The notes under the pieces were generated by a model. The model ran no database searches. It saw only the letters and a list, made by a program, of their open reading frames with translations, and had not been told where the DNA came from. Below are positions 22,960-35,395 of a stretch of 64,000 nucleotides of DNA, one piece after another. Both the position numbers and the translations under genes were made by a program. This DNA is from Manis javanica (Eukaryota > Chordata > Mammalia > Pholidota > Manidae). The stretch is from contig NC_133169.1 of the NCBI RefSeq assembly GCF_040802235.1, forward strand, positions 44,833,034 through 44,897,033, given 5' to 3'. Position 1 is the stretch's first letter, and every line of letters begins with the position of its first letter.

Positions 22960-24060
22960 CAATTGCTGGATTGTGTGCTAAGGGTCTGCTTAGACCTGTA
23001 AGAAATGGCCAAACTGCCTTCCAGTGTGACAGCTGCACCAGGTCACGTTCTCACGGGCCGGAGGTGAGAGCTTCTGCCGCTTCGCATCCCTGAGAGCCCT
23101 GAGTGCTGTTGGCATTCTTATTTTGGAAGTTCTAACAATTGTCCAGTGTTATCTCACTGTGTTCATGTACCTTCTCTTTTCAAATTCTTCATGTTAGCTT
23201 TTGCAGAGAAAATTATTTTAATTGTGATAAGATCCAGTTTAATATTTTTTATTGGTTATATTGAGGTATCATTGATACACAATCTCATGTTGCTTTCAAG
23301 TATACAACACAGTGGTTCCACTGTTACCCATGTTATTAAACCCTCACCCCCACTGTTGTGGTTACTATCTGTCAACACAGAGAGATGTTACAGAACCATG
23401 ACTGTATTCTCTGTGCTGCACTTCTATCCCTGTGACCAATTTATGTCACAATAAAGAATATCTGTTCCCCTTGATCTCCCTCACCTTCACTACCCGCCCG
23501 CCCCAGACCCTCCCCCTTAGGAACCACTAGTCATTTCTCAGTGTCTATGAGTCTACTGCTATTTTGCTCATTCTGTTTGGCTTTGTTTTTATATTCCACA
23601 AATAAATGAACTCATATGATATCCATGTTGAATTAATTTGTGTTAATGTGAACCAATAGAGTGAACTGTAGCAATTTTTTCTTCAGCTATTTATGCCCAA
23701 TTTCTCCAGCACCAATTGCATAAAAAGCAATCTTTCCTCCACCAATTGCTTTAAACTTTGTCAAAAAACACTGTCATAATTCTAGTCTGTTTCTGGATTC
23801 TCTCTTCTGTTCCACTGATTCATGTGCCTATCCTACAGTGTAAACAACAAAGCCAGTCTTACGGCATCTAGAGAATAATATTGTTGAAGTACTTATTTCT
23901 ACATTATTCTTAGTTCCAGAATTGTTATACCTACTCTCATTTATGTATCTTTCCACTAAAATTTTAGTATAAGGTTGTCTATGTCTACGGTGTCATATTG
24001 ATTGGAGTAGTATCAGACCTATAAATCAATTTGTGGATAATTGATATCTGTATTTATTAG
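22960..24060 (-). mobile_element. L1 fragments
   Basis: 22960-23240: antisense ORF2 C-terminus (atggccaaactgccttcc...). 23245-23640: antisense 3' UTR of another L1 (attgaggtatcattgatacacaatctcatgttg...gttactatctgtcaacac...). 23640-24060: antisense ORF2 (ctccagcaccaattgc...tctgttccactgattcatgtgcctatc). Order and orientation suggest at least two insertions. 24061-24990 holds nothing recognisable. Confidence 0.7.
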
Positions 24061-24999
24061 CTTTCTCATCTGAACTTTGAAGGAACTGAAGAACCCTTGT
24101 CACATAACTACCATCAAATCACAGCACTAGGAGACATAACAATGATGTTTTACAGCCAGAGTAACCCTGGTGACATGACAAATAGATGCACTATTCTGAA
24201 AAGAAAAGGGGCATTAGGTAAAAACTAAGGACATTTCGATAAAGTACAGACTTTGGCTAATAATAATATGTGTCGATATTGGTTCATTAATTTCAACAAA
24301 TTCTCATATTAATTTGTAATGTTACTAATACAAGAAACTGATAATGGAAGACATAGGGATTAATTCTACCTTCCCAACTAATCTGTAAATTAAACTATTT
24401 CTATACAATTTTCAAAGAAAAGGTAAGCATCGCAATGCTGCAATGATTTTTTAGCTCATTTCTTCACCTTCCCAAAATTAAGTTGATATGTCACAAAATA
24501 TATTAATCCCCCTGTATTTGTTATACTGTATACACTAGTGCTTGCCTTCCTAATGATTTACTAATACATATTGATATATTTAAAATTCATTCAGCATTGT
24601 ATTTTTGGACTGAATATAAATAAGTCAATGATTAGCTCTCTTAAGACTTGCACTCCCATTAGGAAAGTTCCTGTATTTTCTGACCCTAGAGTAACTGGGT
24701 ATTTTGTTAATAAAAGTAATGCAAGGTGGTTTTGTCCTCTGGCAGTTAAAATAAGTGATTATAAACCCTATGCATCAGGTAATTCATGCTCTCCAGGAAG
24801 CAACATGCCTTTAAAAATGGTTTTCATTTGTAAGAGTTGGTGGGATTGCGGTCCAGAAAATCTCTTTATGAAAGAGGAGGAAAATATATCCTAAATTTTG
24901 TATAGATGCTTCCAGATAATTGTAATTTCTTTTTTGGCAGTTACTGCAAGAATATAGTGATATGAGTACTGTCTGTATTCAGCACATCATGATTATAGA

Positions 25000-25260
25000 C
25001 ACTATATTTTTTACAGCTATATTGAGGCATGATTGATAAAGACTGTATAAATTTAAGGTGTACAATGTGATGTTTAAGTATGTATATATTGTGATATCTT
25101 TACCAACACCAAGGTAACACAGCAATCACCTAACAAAGTTAACTTTCTGTGTGTGTTTGTAAGGATAACTGACACCTACTTTTTATAAATTTCAAGTATA
25201 CACAGCAGTATTATTTAACTACAATCACCATTGCTGTACATTAGACCATCAGAACATAGT
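25000..25260 (-). mobile_element. Old L1 3' UTR fragment
   Basis: Antisense tttttttacagctatattgaggcatgattgataaagactgtataaatttaaggtgtacaatgtgatg is typical of an older L1 3' UTR. It abuts a younger ORF2 segment at about 25262, with no intervening ORF2 C-terminus, so the junction is an insertion or deletion edge. Confidence 0.7.
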
Positions 25261-25264
25261 CATG

Positions 25265-26345
25265 TTAAAATGGGATGTTTGTCTTCTCTTCCCCCCAATA
25301 CCCAGTCTCTGTTCTATTCCACTGGACTGTGGGTCTGTTCTTGTGCCAGTAACAAATTGTCTTCATTACTGTGGCTTTGTAGCAGAACTTGAAGTTAGGG
25401 AGTATAATTCCCCCCACTTTATTCTTCCTTCTAAGGACTTTTTTGGCTATTTGGTGTCCTTTGTGGTTCCATATGAATTTTAGAGTTATTTGATGTAGTT
25501 GATTGAAAAATGCTGTTGGTATTTTGATAGGGATTATTTTAAATCTGTAGATTGCTTTAGGCAGAATGGCCATTTTGGCAATATGGATTCTTCTTATCCG
25601 TGAGTATGGGATGTATTTCCATTTACTGGTGTCTTTTTAATTTCTCTCATGAGTATCTTGTAGTTTTCAGGATATAGGTCTTTCACTTCCTTGCTTAGGT
25701 TTATTCCTAGGTTGATTTTTCTATTTTGATGCAATTGTAAATGGAATTGTTTTCCAGATTTCTCTTTATGAAAGTTTATCATTAGTATATAGGAAAGCCA
25801 CAAATTTCTGTATATTAATTTTGTATCTTGCAACTTTACAGAATTCAGTTATTAGTTCTAGTAGTTTTGGAGTGGATTTTTTAGGGTTTTTATCTACAAT
25901 GTCATGTCATCTACAAACAGTGACAGTTTAACTTCTTCCTTAACAATCTGGATGCCTTTTATTTCTTTGTGTTCTCTGATTTCCATGCCTAGGACCTCCA
26001 GTAAAAATGGGGAGAATAGGCATCCTTGTCTAGCTCCCAATCTTAGAGGAAAAGCTTTCAGCTTTTCACTGTTAAGTATAATGTTGGCTGTGGGTTTATC
26101 ATATATGGCCTTTATTATGTTGAGGTACTTGCCCTCTATACCTATTTTGTTGAGAGTTTTTATCATAAATGAATGTTGAACTTTGTCAAATGCTTTTTCA
26201 GCATCTATGGAGATGATCATGTGGTTTTTGTCCTTCTTTTTGTTGATGTGGTGGATGATGTTGATGGCTTTTCAAATGTTGTACCACCCTTGCATCCCTA
26301 GGATGAATCCCACTTGATCATGTTGTATATTCCTCTTGATATATT
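25265..26345 (-). pseudogene. L1 ORF2 reverse transcriptase segment, decayed
   Basis: The minus strand encodes L1 ORF2 from the IDAEKAFD motif (about 26205) through the catalytic block to the thumb/connection region. The catalytic FADD is changed to FVDD (LSLFVDDM, about 25900-25925), and the frame is split by several frameshifts and stops. It is about 1.1 kb of a larger L1 whose other parts lie scrambled next to it (26385-28140). Confidence 0.85.
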
Positions 26346-26384
26346 TTCTTTGGATTCATTAATCTACAATTACATGAGGAACAT

Positions 26385-27080
26385 TATGTTTACTAGACTC
26401 TCCCCTTCACCAAGTCCCACCCGCCCCACAATCCCCATTACAGTCACTGTCAATCAGTGTTGTAAGATGCTGTAGAATCACTACTTGTTTGCTCTGTTTT
26501 GCACAGCCCTCCGAGTGCCTCCCCCAACATTATACATGCTAATGGTAATGCCCCCTTTCTTTTCCCCTCCCTTATCCCTCCATTTGCACCCATCCTCCCC
26601 AGTCCCTTTCCCTTTGGTAACTGTTAGTCCATTCTTGGGTTCTGTGAGTCTGCTGCTGTTTTGTTCCTTCAGTTTTTTCTTTGTCCTTATACTCCACATA
26701 TGAGTGAAATCATTTGTTACTTTTCTTACTCCACCTGGCTTATTTCACTGAGCGTAATACCCTCTAGCTCCATCCATGTTGTTGCAAATGATAGGATTTG
26801 TTTTCTTCTTGTGGCTGAATAATATTCCATAGTGTACATGTACCATATCTTCTTTATCCATTCATCTACTGATGGACATTTAGGTTGCTTCCATTTCTTG
26901 GCTATTGTAAATAATGCTGCAATAAACATAAGGGTGCATCTGTCTTTTTCAAACTGGGCTGCTGTATGCTTAGGGTAAATTCCTAGAAATGGAATTCCTG
27001 GGTCAAATGGTATTTCTATTTTGAGCTTTTTGAGGAACCTCCATACTGCTTTCCACAATGGTTAAACTAATTTACATTCC
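26385..27080 (-). mobile_element. Younger L1 3' end inserted in an older L1
   Basis: Antisense 3' UTR starting at about 26385 and ORF2 C-terminus with an intact 110-codon stretch (26726-27058; contains IAALFTIAKKWKQPKCPSVD and EISQVE). It closely resembles 35405-36110. It interrupts an older L1: ORF1/endonuclease sequence lies on one side (27083-28140) and RT sequence on the other (25265-26345). Confidence 0.8.
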
Positions 27081-27082
27081 CA

Positions 27083-28140
27083 TCAGCAGTGGTCTCCTAA
27101 AATAAATGCACTGAATTCTATTTCCCCATTTAGTTCTGTTTGTATTTCTTTCACATATGTAGGTGCTCCTATGTTGGGTGCGTAGATATTTGTAGTGGTT
27201 ATATACTGTTGTTGTTCTGACCCTTTTATCATTATGTAATGCCCTTCTTTGTCTCTTGTTAATTTCTTTTTTTTTGAATTAAATTTTATCTGGTACAAGT
27301 ATTGCAAATCTTGCTTTATTCTCCCAATTGTTTTCTAAAATATCTTTTTCCATCCCTCCACTCTTAGTCTATGTATGTCTTTGGGTTTGGTGTGACTCTC
27401 TTGTAGGCAGCATATAGATGGGTCTTGAATTTTATTCATTTTGTAACTCTATGACTTTTGATTGGTGCATTCAGTCCATTTACATTTAAGGTGATTATCG
27501 ACAGATTGGTACTTATTGCCATTGCATGCTTAGATTTGTGATTACCAAAGGTTCAATGGCAGCTTCTTTATTCTCTAACAGTCTAACTTAAGTTGCTTCT
27601 TATATTGTTACAACCACAATCTAAAGATATTTTTTTCTCCTTTCTTTTTTCTTCATCCTCCACACTTCATATATTACATGTCATATTCTGTACTCTTTGT
27701 GTATCTCTTGATTGACTTTGGGGGTAGCTGATTTAATTTTTTATTTGGTTAGTAAATAATTGGTCTACTTCCCTCACTGTGGTTTTATTTTCTCTGAGAA
27801 CAGCTATTTAGCCTTAGGAGCACTTCCATCTAGAGCATTCCCTTTAAAATACACTGTAGAGATGGGTTGTGGAAGGTAAATTCCCTCAACTTCTGCTTAT
27901 TTGAAAAATGTTTAATCCCTGCTTCAATTTTACATGATAATCTTGCCAGGTAGTGTATTCTTTGTTTGAGGCCCTTATGCTTCATTGCCTTAAATATATC
28001 ATGCCACTCCCCTCTGGCCTGTAAGGTTTCTATTGAGAAGTCCGATGATAGCCTGATGTTTTTTTCTTTGTAGGTGATCTTTTTTCTCTCTCTGACTGCT
28101 TTCAATAATCGAGCCTTGTCCTTGATCTTGCCATTTTAAT
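27083..28140 (-). pseudogene. L1 ORF1 C-terminus and ORF2 endonuclease start
   Basis: Minus strand: the ORF1p C-terminal domain (27830-28105, containing YKEKNIRLSSDFSIETLQ and EWHDIFKAM), the inter-ORF spacer, then the ORF2 endonuclease start (27083-27307, IKGSEQQQYIT, NIYAPN), stopping abruptly at the GDFN-equivalent site, where it reads GDHC. The rest of ORF2 up to the RT is missing; the younger L1 piece sits in that place. Confidence 0.8.
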
Positions 28141-28189
28141 TATTACACATCTTGGCTGGAGAAGAGAGTATACACAAAAAATCATGTTT

Positions 28190-28200
28190 ATATATACATG

Positions 28201-28234
<34 letters not shown>

Positions 28235-28242
28235 TACATATG
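28190..28242. repeat. (TA)n(CA)n microsatellite
   Basis: Uninterrupted TA repeats (about 28200-28222) followed by CA repeats. It lies at the outer edge of the left inverted-duplication arm. Confidence 0.95.
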
Positions 28243-30869
28243 CATATCAAGCTACATTTTTTATACAAACATATGAATAAGAACTTAGAATATATGCAGG
28301 TCTTGACACTGCTGGTCACTTTACAAAGATTTGACTCATATAAAAACCTTATGTCCAGGACACCTTGACATCTGAATATGTCCAGATAACAAAACACTTT
28401 CAAATATAGAATAAGTAGAAACTTTTAGATCTGCTTCCACAAACCATTCATCCAAGGGTCTCAGTGCAGCTCACATGCCCTTCCCTCTTTGCAGGTGACA
28501 GGACCCGGATGCGATGACAGGCTGCTGTCCACTGATTGCAAACATTTGGAGCTACAGTGGATGGGTGCAGGGATGGATGCAGCTGCCAGGCTTGCTTTGA
28601 CTCCTGAAAATTAGAGCCACGTGCTTAGAATGCTGTGGAGAAACCTATGGGAGCTCAGGTGCCCGGTCATGTTTGATGGTGGAATCTCACCCATTTCTTT
28701 ACTGTGAAAGAAAATCTCTAATTTTGCTTAAGTCACTTTTTTTATGGGTGTGTTTTGATTCAAAGTTATGGTTTCCAATGAATACATTAGTCAAGCAACT
28801 TCCAACAGAGGAGAAGAAATGAGGATTGATGGTGGGGGAAATGTATAGGCAGTTCCTGATTATAATAGGGTATCCATTTCTATTGTCTGAAGTTGTAAAA
28901 GGTGAAGGTAACAGATAAAGCAACTGAAGTTAAAATCTGTTTCATAAAGTACAATGGAAACCAGGTAAAGACCTAAAAGAAAGATTACAAATCCTCTAAT
29001 GTATGAGTAAAGAAATTAAAAAATGGAGAAATGGTTAACATAGATGCCCATTTTGGGTCAAATTGCAGTATTTCCAGTAACTCTTGCCTGGCTGAAGTGC
29101 ATCTCCAAATAAATAGGTGTTTCCAAGGGGTGGAGAGAAGTAGACCATCTTCATATCAATAGGTAATGACAATGGGGAGTGAGGGAATATCTGGACCAAA
29201 GAGGGTGGGCAGGGCCCTTCTTTGCAGGCTGGTCAGGAGAGCCTCTGGCAAGTAGAAGTGGATGACTACTTGGAAGTAATAAACAGGTTTCTCCCACTTT
29301 ATTTCTCCTTTTGATTTATTTTAGTTTCAAAGGTATTTTGTCCCAGGCTGGAAAAACATTCCCCCTCCCCCAGAGTTACATCTACAAAGTTATAACAAAC
29401 AAAAGTTTTACTCTTCTATAATGTAGATTTCTTTCACTTACATTAAGTTGAATAAGTATAAAATAAGTATGTGCCTTTTATTATTATAAGTGCCAATTAT
29501 TAGTAGAAATTTGTACTTTTGAAGAAGTCGATAATATTCTCTCTAGGGAAGTATTTTTTTCCTAAGAGAAAATTGGGTATAATAAACTCTAAAATAAGTT
29601 GCAATATTCACACTGTATATGTGAGGTTTATTTTAATTTTTGTTCTTATTTTTCTTTGGGAAGATTATTTTACTTTCTCTCGAATGTTTTTACTGGGAAT
29701 GAGCTCTCTGAAAAGACAATGAAAGTGTGAAGTAAATTCTGTACTGTTTAAGCCAAAATCAATAACTTGATGTTGGTCAAGATGTTAGTATGGTATGAAC
29801 ATGTATACCTTGGATAAATCAGTTAAGTTGAATACTAAAATGGTAAGATGAAGGGTGTGCAATTTCTACTATTACAGAGTGTTTGTTTAAACAAATGCTT
29901 ATAATTAATTTCAACCCTAGAAATTGTGTATCCACACGCAAGTGTGTATCCAGATCCTCTGGCTGTGAAGTTCTGCTGCATCAAACGGATTTCTCTGACC
30001 CAACGACCTGAATGTGTGTCCCCTAAATTATTGGTCCATGAGACCTAACAGGCAGTAAGGATTCAACAAGCAGGAAGACAGATGAAATTTAGGACATTTT
30101 CGACTGCTTTAAATGATTACTTATCAATCCACTGCATTAAAGAGGAAGGATATGCATTTCTTCTTTATCAATACAGCCTTAATAAGAAGCATCTTCCTGT
30201 TCATAATTTTTAATGTAATTTTATTTGATATTACTATACTAAAGAAATGATAATATTTTAACTATCTTAAAAAATTCAAGATTTATCAGAGATTATTTTT
30301 GCTTGATTAACTAATTTACTTTTTCTACATATAGTGAATCCAAGAAGTAAACGTTTGATAAAGAACAGAGTTTCAGATTAGGTTCATTTCTTTTTAAATG
30401 CAGGCAAAGAGTAAGGTATATAATTAAGAAAGCTGTTGTCTGGATAGTATCCATGAGAGAGCTACTCTTGGCCAATTTAATATTTAATGCCTCAAGACAT
30501 TAATTTTCTTGTAATAGTACCTTTTCAAATTTTATAAATTTACTACATTTTCTTAAACTAAATATATAAAGATGTAGAAAACTGAAATTGTGCTTCTGTA
30601 GAGCCTTGCTCTTTCTGATTTTGTGAACTGACAGGGTAGATGGTTTTTGTTTCACATATTTTAATTCACTCACTAAACACCCACTGATTGAATAATGATA
30701 TCCAAGCACATTGTTGTTAGTGCAATCATTTTCTTCCCTAAATTTCATGACTTTAATATCACGAAAATACTTCTATTTTTCTCTGAAGTACAGTACAGAT
30801 CTGTGGCTATGAGTGGAAAGAATAAAATCATCCCACAATGACATCAGAGATTCCTATTTAAATATTACA

Positions 30870-31140
30870 TGGGGAAGAGGGATGGGAGGGTGGTCAGAAT
30901 GGGTGAAGGGGATAAAGAGGTGCAGGCTTCCCATTATGAAATAAATTAGCCATGGGGATGAAAGTACAGTATATGGACTATAATAAATAATATTGTGGAA
31001 TAGTTGTATATTATCTGCAGATAGTATCTTCATTTGTCATGGTGAGCATTTAGCAATGGATATTATTGTCAAATCACTAAGTTGTACACTGAAAACAATA
31101 TAAAGTGTACATTAATTTTATTTCAACTAAATAAAGTTAA
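30870..31140 (+). mobile_element. L1 3' UTR fragment (shared by both arms)
   Basis: gggtgaaggggataaagaggtgcaggcttcccattatgaaataaattagccatgggg... to caactaaataaag is a typical older L1 3' UTR. The reverse complement is present at 54540-54840, so it inserted before the duplication. Confidence 0.75.
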
Positions 31141-31239
31141 GGAGTAGTTGCCCACAGGTAACTATTAAAGAGTTTATTCATTTTATGGAATATGTAAGAA
31201 AGAGTAAAATTAAAGATTGACATCCATAATGATTCCTTC

Positions 31240-31345
31240 AGTTTTCAAAAAACAGACAGATAGGCTGGCAGAAAGAATGGAAGTGAGAAGGAAAGATAGA
31301 AAGAATAGGAAGGAAAAGAAAATGACCAAGAAAAGAAGGAAGAAT
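31240..31345 (+). repeat. Purine-rich (GA/GAA) tract
   Basis: About 100 bases almost purely A/G on this strand (agacagatagg...gaaggaagaa). The corresponding pyrimidine tract in the right arm is at 54335-54425. Confidence 0.8.
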
Positions 31346-31859
31346 ATAGTGAAATACTACATTAAAAAAATTTGATAGATAATAATTTCATTTCATTTGT
31401 ATAAATAAATCTTTACAGGTAGTTTGTATTATTTTACTATGCATTTAATCCCATCAAATATATCATTAATAATTTCCAGTAGATGAAATACGTATTGAGG
31501 TTGAACCATTTAAAATGTTTATATTTTCTAATCATCTTTCTCTTTTTCTACCATACACATGTGGTATTTAAAAACATAGTTTTCATAGTGACCAAAAGAT
31601 TATAGAAATGATATTTAGATCTTCAGTTTAAGTTATTGTAAATACAAATGCAATTCAATAATTAAATGTGTTACTATGGTCAAAAGCTTCAGTCATACAT
31701 AATTTTGTACCCTCACACTTCCTTGAATAATTACACATATGACGACATGTTTGTTTTAAGGGTAATGGGATTTGAATATCATGCCAATATATTACTTTCT
31801 AGTTTCACTTACATTTAGACACTATTGAACTGGTTTTATTTTCCTTTCTTATTTTAGTT

Positions 31860-32135
31860 TTTTAATGAAATACTGATGAGATACAATATTATGTTGGTTT
31901 CACACCCAAGTGACCCAAAAATTGTAGCCATGACCAAATGTTCAACACGGTAAGGGTAGTGACTGTGTCACCACGAAATTATACTACAATGTTGTTAGTA
32001 CTATTGCCTATGCTGTACCTCCATCTTTCTGATTAAATTATTTTAATATGACAAGTTTATACCTCTTATTCAAGACATCTTTGCATCTGGATCACCAATG
32101 GTAACCAGTATCTGTTCTCTGTTTATGAGCCTATT
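31860..32135 (-). mobile_element. L1 3' UTR fragment (shared by both arms)
   Basis: Antisense L1 3' UTR (gatgagatacaatattatgttggtttcacacccaagtgacc...cctatgctgtacctccatc). Its counterpart lies on the plus strand at 53640-53830. Confidence 0.7.
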
Positions 32136-32439
32136 TATGTTATATTTGTTTGCTTATGTCTTATAGGATAAAATATTTTTAAAAAATATACTAATTCTGG
32201 AAAACACCTGCTAAAATTCATACTACAATGATAATGATTCTAAGTTATAAAACCATTTCCATATTTATTCTCACCAACACATTTGTATAAACAGGAGACA
32301 CACCATTCATTCTTTTCCATGTAAAAACTCGTGATAATTATTCTTTTTATGTCTGCTCATTGCTATCAGTTATTAAAATATATACCATGTATTTATTTAT
32401 TATTGTTTGTGGGTTTTTGTTGTACATGAAAGTGAAATC

Positions 32440-32680
32440 ATGGGGGAGGAGGATGGATGAAAAAAGGTGAAGAGGATAAAAAGGTACAAACTACAAATGA
32501 TAAAATGAATTAGTCATAAGAGTGGAAGTACAACATAGAGAATATAACCAATAATATGTCATAATAGCGGTAACGGGTACATTTACTATGGTGAGCAACA
32601 ATTAATGTAATTATTGAGTCATTCTGTTATGCAGCTAAAACCAATGTAATATTGTATAAGAAGTATACTGCAAATTTTTT
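32440..32680 (+). mobile_element. L1 3' UTR fragment (shared by both arms)
   Basis: gggggaggaggatggatgaaaaaaggtgaagaggataaaaaggtac...gtatactgc is an older L1 3' UTR. The reverse complement is at 52975-53270. Confidence 0.7.
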
Positions 32681-33089
32681 TTACCTTGAAGTTATATACC
32701 TTAAAAATACATAGCTTCTGCCATTGATGTGATTAAACTGGAGATAGTGAATAAAATTCTACACAGTGAGATACTACAAAGCAAAATAAGGTAAATGACC
32801 AACTAGGTGTGGAGAACACAAAGGTAGCTCTCACTGAATTGTGGAATCCCAAACACTGGTGAATACAAAATACTTTTTTTAACATCTCCTTAGGGATGCA
32901 GAGGGCTTCCTTAGTGTAAGGATGTGAGAATGAGTATTACAAGCAACAACATGAAATCAGAAGATGTTTTAACAACAGTTCTAATAATCGGAATTTTTAA
33001 TTAATATATGGATAACATATTCATCACCAACCACATACAGTATTTTTCAAATCTCTAATAAATAGTTCCCTTGTTTTTTCTCTAACTTG

Positions 33090-33114
33090 TGCTTGTTGAC
33101 TTCCTCCCCTCCAG
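33090..33114 (+). promoter_or_regulatory. Splice acceptor before the left-arm OR
   Basis: A pyrimidine-rich tract (gacttcctcccctccag) ends in CAG at 33112-33114, 23 bp before the ancestral start position. It is also conserved in the right-arm copy (minus strand, CAG at 52542-52540). From the acceptor the OR frame is open (PERPLWREG...). Confidence 0.6.
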
Positions 33115-33137
33115 AAAGACCCCTGTGGAGAGAGGGG

Positions 33138-34049
33138 ATAGACGGCTACAATCTCATCCCCGTGACTCACTTTATCCTCAGGGGGCTCTCTGACCTCCCC
33201 GAGGTGTGCTATCCTCTCTCTGTGGTCTTTGCCGTCACCCACCAGGTCACCTTGGTGGGAAATTGGGCCATTCTCTTGGCCATCGGAATGAAGAAGAGGC
33301 TGCGCACACCCATGTATTACTTCCTGGCCAATCTGTCCCTCTTAGACATATTGTGCCCATCAGCTACTGTCCCCTGGATGCTGGACAACCTCTTGACTGG
33401 GAATCACAGCATTTTCTTCCTGGACTGTGCTTTGCAGCTTTATTTCCTGGTGGCCCTGGTGGGGACTGAGGTCTTCCTTCTCACTGTCATGGCTTATGAC
33501 CAGTACATGGCCATCTGCTTCCCCCTCCATTACACCCTCATCATGACCAAGGCTCGCTGTGCCCAGCTGGCAGCAGGGTTTCTCCATTCCCTCCTCCATA
33601 CGGTATCCACCTTCCAACTGTCTTTCTGCAAGTCCAATCGGGTTAACCAGTACTACTGTGACATCCCCCCAGTGGTGGCCCTCTCCTGCTCATCCACCTA
33701 CATGGCAGAAATGCTTGTTTTAGTGGTAGGAGGTGTCTCGGGAATTGGTGCCTTCCTAACTACCTTCATCTCTTACATTTACATCATATCCACCATCCTA
33801 AAGATTCAGTCTGTGGAAGAGAAGCAGAAAGCCTTCTCCACATGTGCCTCCCGCCTCCTGGTGGTCTGTTTGTTCTATGGCACAGCCATCTTCACCTACA
33901 TTCATCCCTCTTCAAGTCACCACTCCCCAGACAGGGACAGACGCATCGCCATGCTCTATGGGGTTATCACCCCAATGCTAAACCCTATGATCTACAGCTT
34001 GGGGAACACAGAGGTGAAAGGGGCACTCGGCAGGGTCCTATGTCACTGA
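33138..34049 (+). pseudogene. Olfactory receptor, left-arm copy; full frame, several defects
   Basis: Class II OR with a frame open from 33066 to TGA 34047-34049. Landmarks: GN in TM1, PMYYFLANLSLLD (TM2), MAYDQYMAI (TM3), SFCKSNRVNQYYCDIPP (ECL2), KAFSTCASRLLV (TM6) and PMLNPMIYSLGN (TM7). I cannot assign the family securely; the CDIPP and IIST(I)LKIQS(V)E features recall OR5/OR12-type receptors. Defects: the ancestral ATG (33138) is ATA; the glycosylation motif NLT is NLI; DRY is DQY (CAG at 33501), losing the arginine central to G-protein coupling; a 12-bp in-frame deletion in TM4 at about 33578, compared with the right-arm copy, removes four residues including the TM4 tryptophan; TM7 SLRN is SLGN. 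There is no internal stop. Without an upstream coding exon the first in-frame ATG lies inside TM1, so a pseudogene is likeliest. Confidence 0.75.
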
Positions 34050-35395
34050 GCATATTTACACTGAGTGTAAGACTAAAACAGAAAAAGTCCCTACTCATTT
34101 TAGAACACATTGATAAGAAGAATTTATATAAAATAATTTTTAATTGACACAGAATATATACTTACATATACATTGTAATTTATAAACATGTGAACATACA
34201 GGTAAGTGTAACCATACCTATCTGTATGGTTATATGTCTATCTCTCTCAAAGGGGAATTTAAAATGTATTGTCCCAAATAGACATTTCCATAAGCAGCAG
34301 AGAACATTAATCACACTGTTAGGAGGTATAATGCGAACCCATCATCAAAGTCAACTTTGGCTTTTGTTCACATTCATAGATATCCATATCTGTAGATATA
34401 CCTGTATCATCTTTCTTTTATCTACACTTTAAATCTCTATCTAAATCTCTTTCCATTGATACTTGTTTTATTTCATTTTTTTTGAAAATGGCAATAGCCT
34501 TTTGCGATTGACTGCCTATACCAATAAATCTTTTATAACATCATTTCACTCAACCTGTCTTTCAGTTTTTGCTTCCACTTACTGTATATTTCTCTGCTTT
34601 TCTTCATTTTTGGTAACCCTGTCCACTCTCAGATCTATCTATGTCTCCAAAAAGAGGACTTACTTTCTCAATCTGTTATTTAGTAAGCTAATTCAGTTCA
34701 CTATATTATTGCCTTTTTAACTTCTCATTTTTCAAAACTGAAAGCACCATATTTAACACATGCACACATTCTTATCAGCTGCCATGAATTTTTGGTGTCA
34801 ATTTTCCCCAACCACACAGACTAAGTATGATCAGAGAGCTGTTGGTTCTGAGGGGATGGTGCATCTTGCACACTCCATTTTATGTTGTTTACTTTTCCTA
34901 TCACATCTAGAAATAGGATGATTTTCTCTGTTCACTAATACTTATGTGATTCTTGGCTTTATCTACAATCATGGATCATTTCCTTCATAGTTTCCCCCAA
35001 CCTGGGGATCCCAATTACCTTCCAGTTTTCGTCCCCAGTCAGATGGTCTCTCTCTGCATTTCTGATTCTCTTTCCACTCCTTGGCATTCACTGTGTTCTC
35101 TCTTCCTCTTTTCTGCATTCTCTCCTTCTTTTATCACTACTGAATTGTTCTTACATTATTCAAAGACATCCTGTTAACTCAGTCTCTGGACTGTAATTAA
35201 TTTTCCAAGTCATTTTCAAATATTTATGAAATGAATGCCTTATCATACATACTTGTACCACATCAGCTAGGCTGTGTGCACATCTCCTGCCATACTTTGG
35301 AAACAATTTCATTTTCCAAAGCTCAGCATTGCACTGAAATACATCATCTGCAGCATTCCAGGGCTCTTCACAGAAGTGGCAGGTCCACTGCCCAT
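34050..35395. other. OR 3' flank, no recognisable feature
   Basis: AT-rich sequence with runs of pyrimidine-rich text and short chance frames. There is no match to the other arm, which already ends at 33844 within the OR, and no clear repeat. Confidence 0.4.

Larger units (their letters stand above)
28255..33844 (+). repeat. Inverted segmental duplication, left arm
   Basis: Matches 51794-57735 in reverse complement over its whole length. Anchors: 28500 gacccggatgcgatgac against 57470-57490 gttgcatccgggtcc; 28860 ttataatagggtatcc against 57115; 30500-30748 against 54955-55205; 31900 cacccaagtgacccaaaaattg against 53745-53770; and the OR itself. The arms share L1 insertions, so those predate the duplication. 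Identity is high but far from complete, so the duplication is not recent. The inner boundary falls inside the OR coding sequence. Confidence 0.85.

Noticed and set aside
28190-28242. TA/CA tract as a regulatory or recombination site
   Set aside because: An ordinary microsatellite. Its place at the arm edge is suggestive but nothing else supports a role.
30500-30748. Conserved protein frame in both arms (30500-30748 minus, 54849-55160 plus)
   Set aside because: Similarity comes from the segmental duplication. The two frames have different ends, and changes are not biased to third positions.
33087-33137. Left-arm OR starting at 33087
   Set aside because: The codon is TTG and lies inside the pyrimidine tract of a splice acceptor, so this stretch is probably intronic.
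33842-34147. 101-codon frame overlapping the end of the left-arm OR
   Set aside because: Out-of-phase shadow of the OR coding sequence continuing into non-coding flank.
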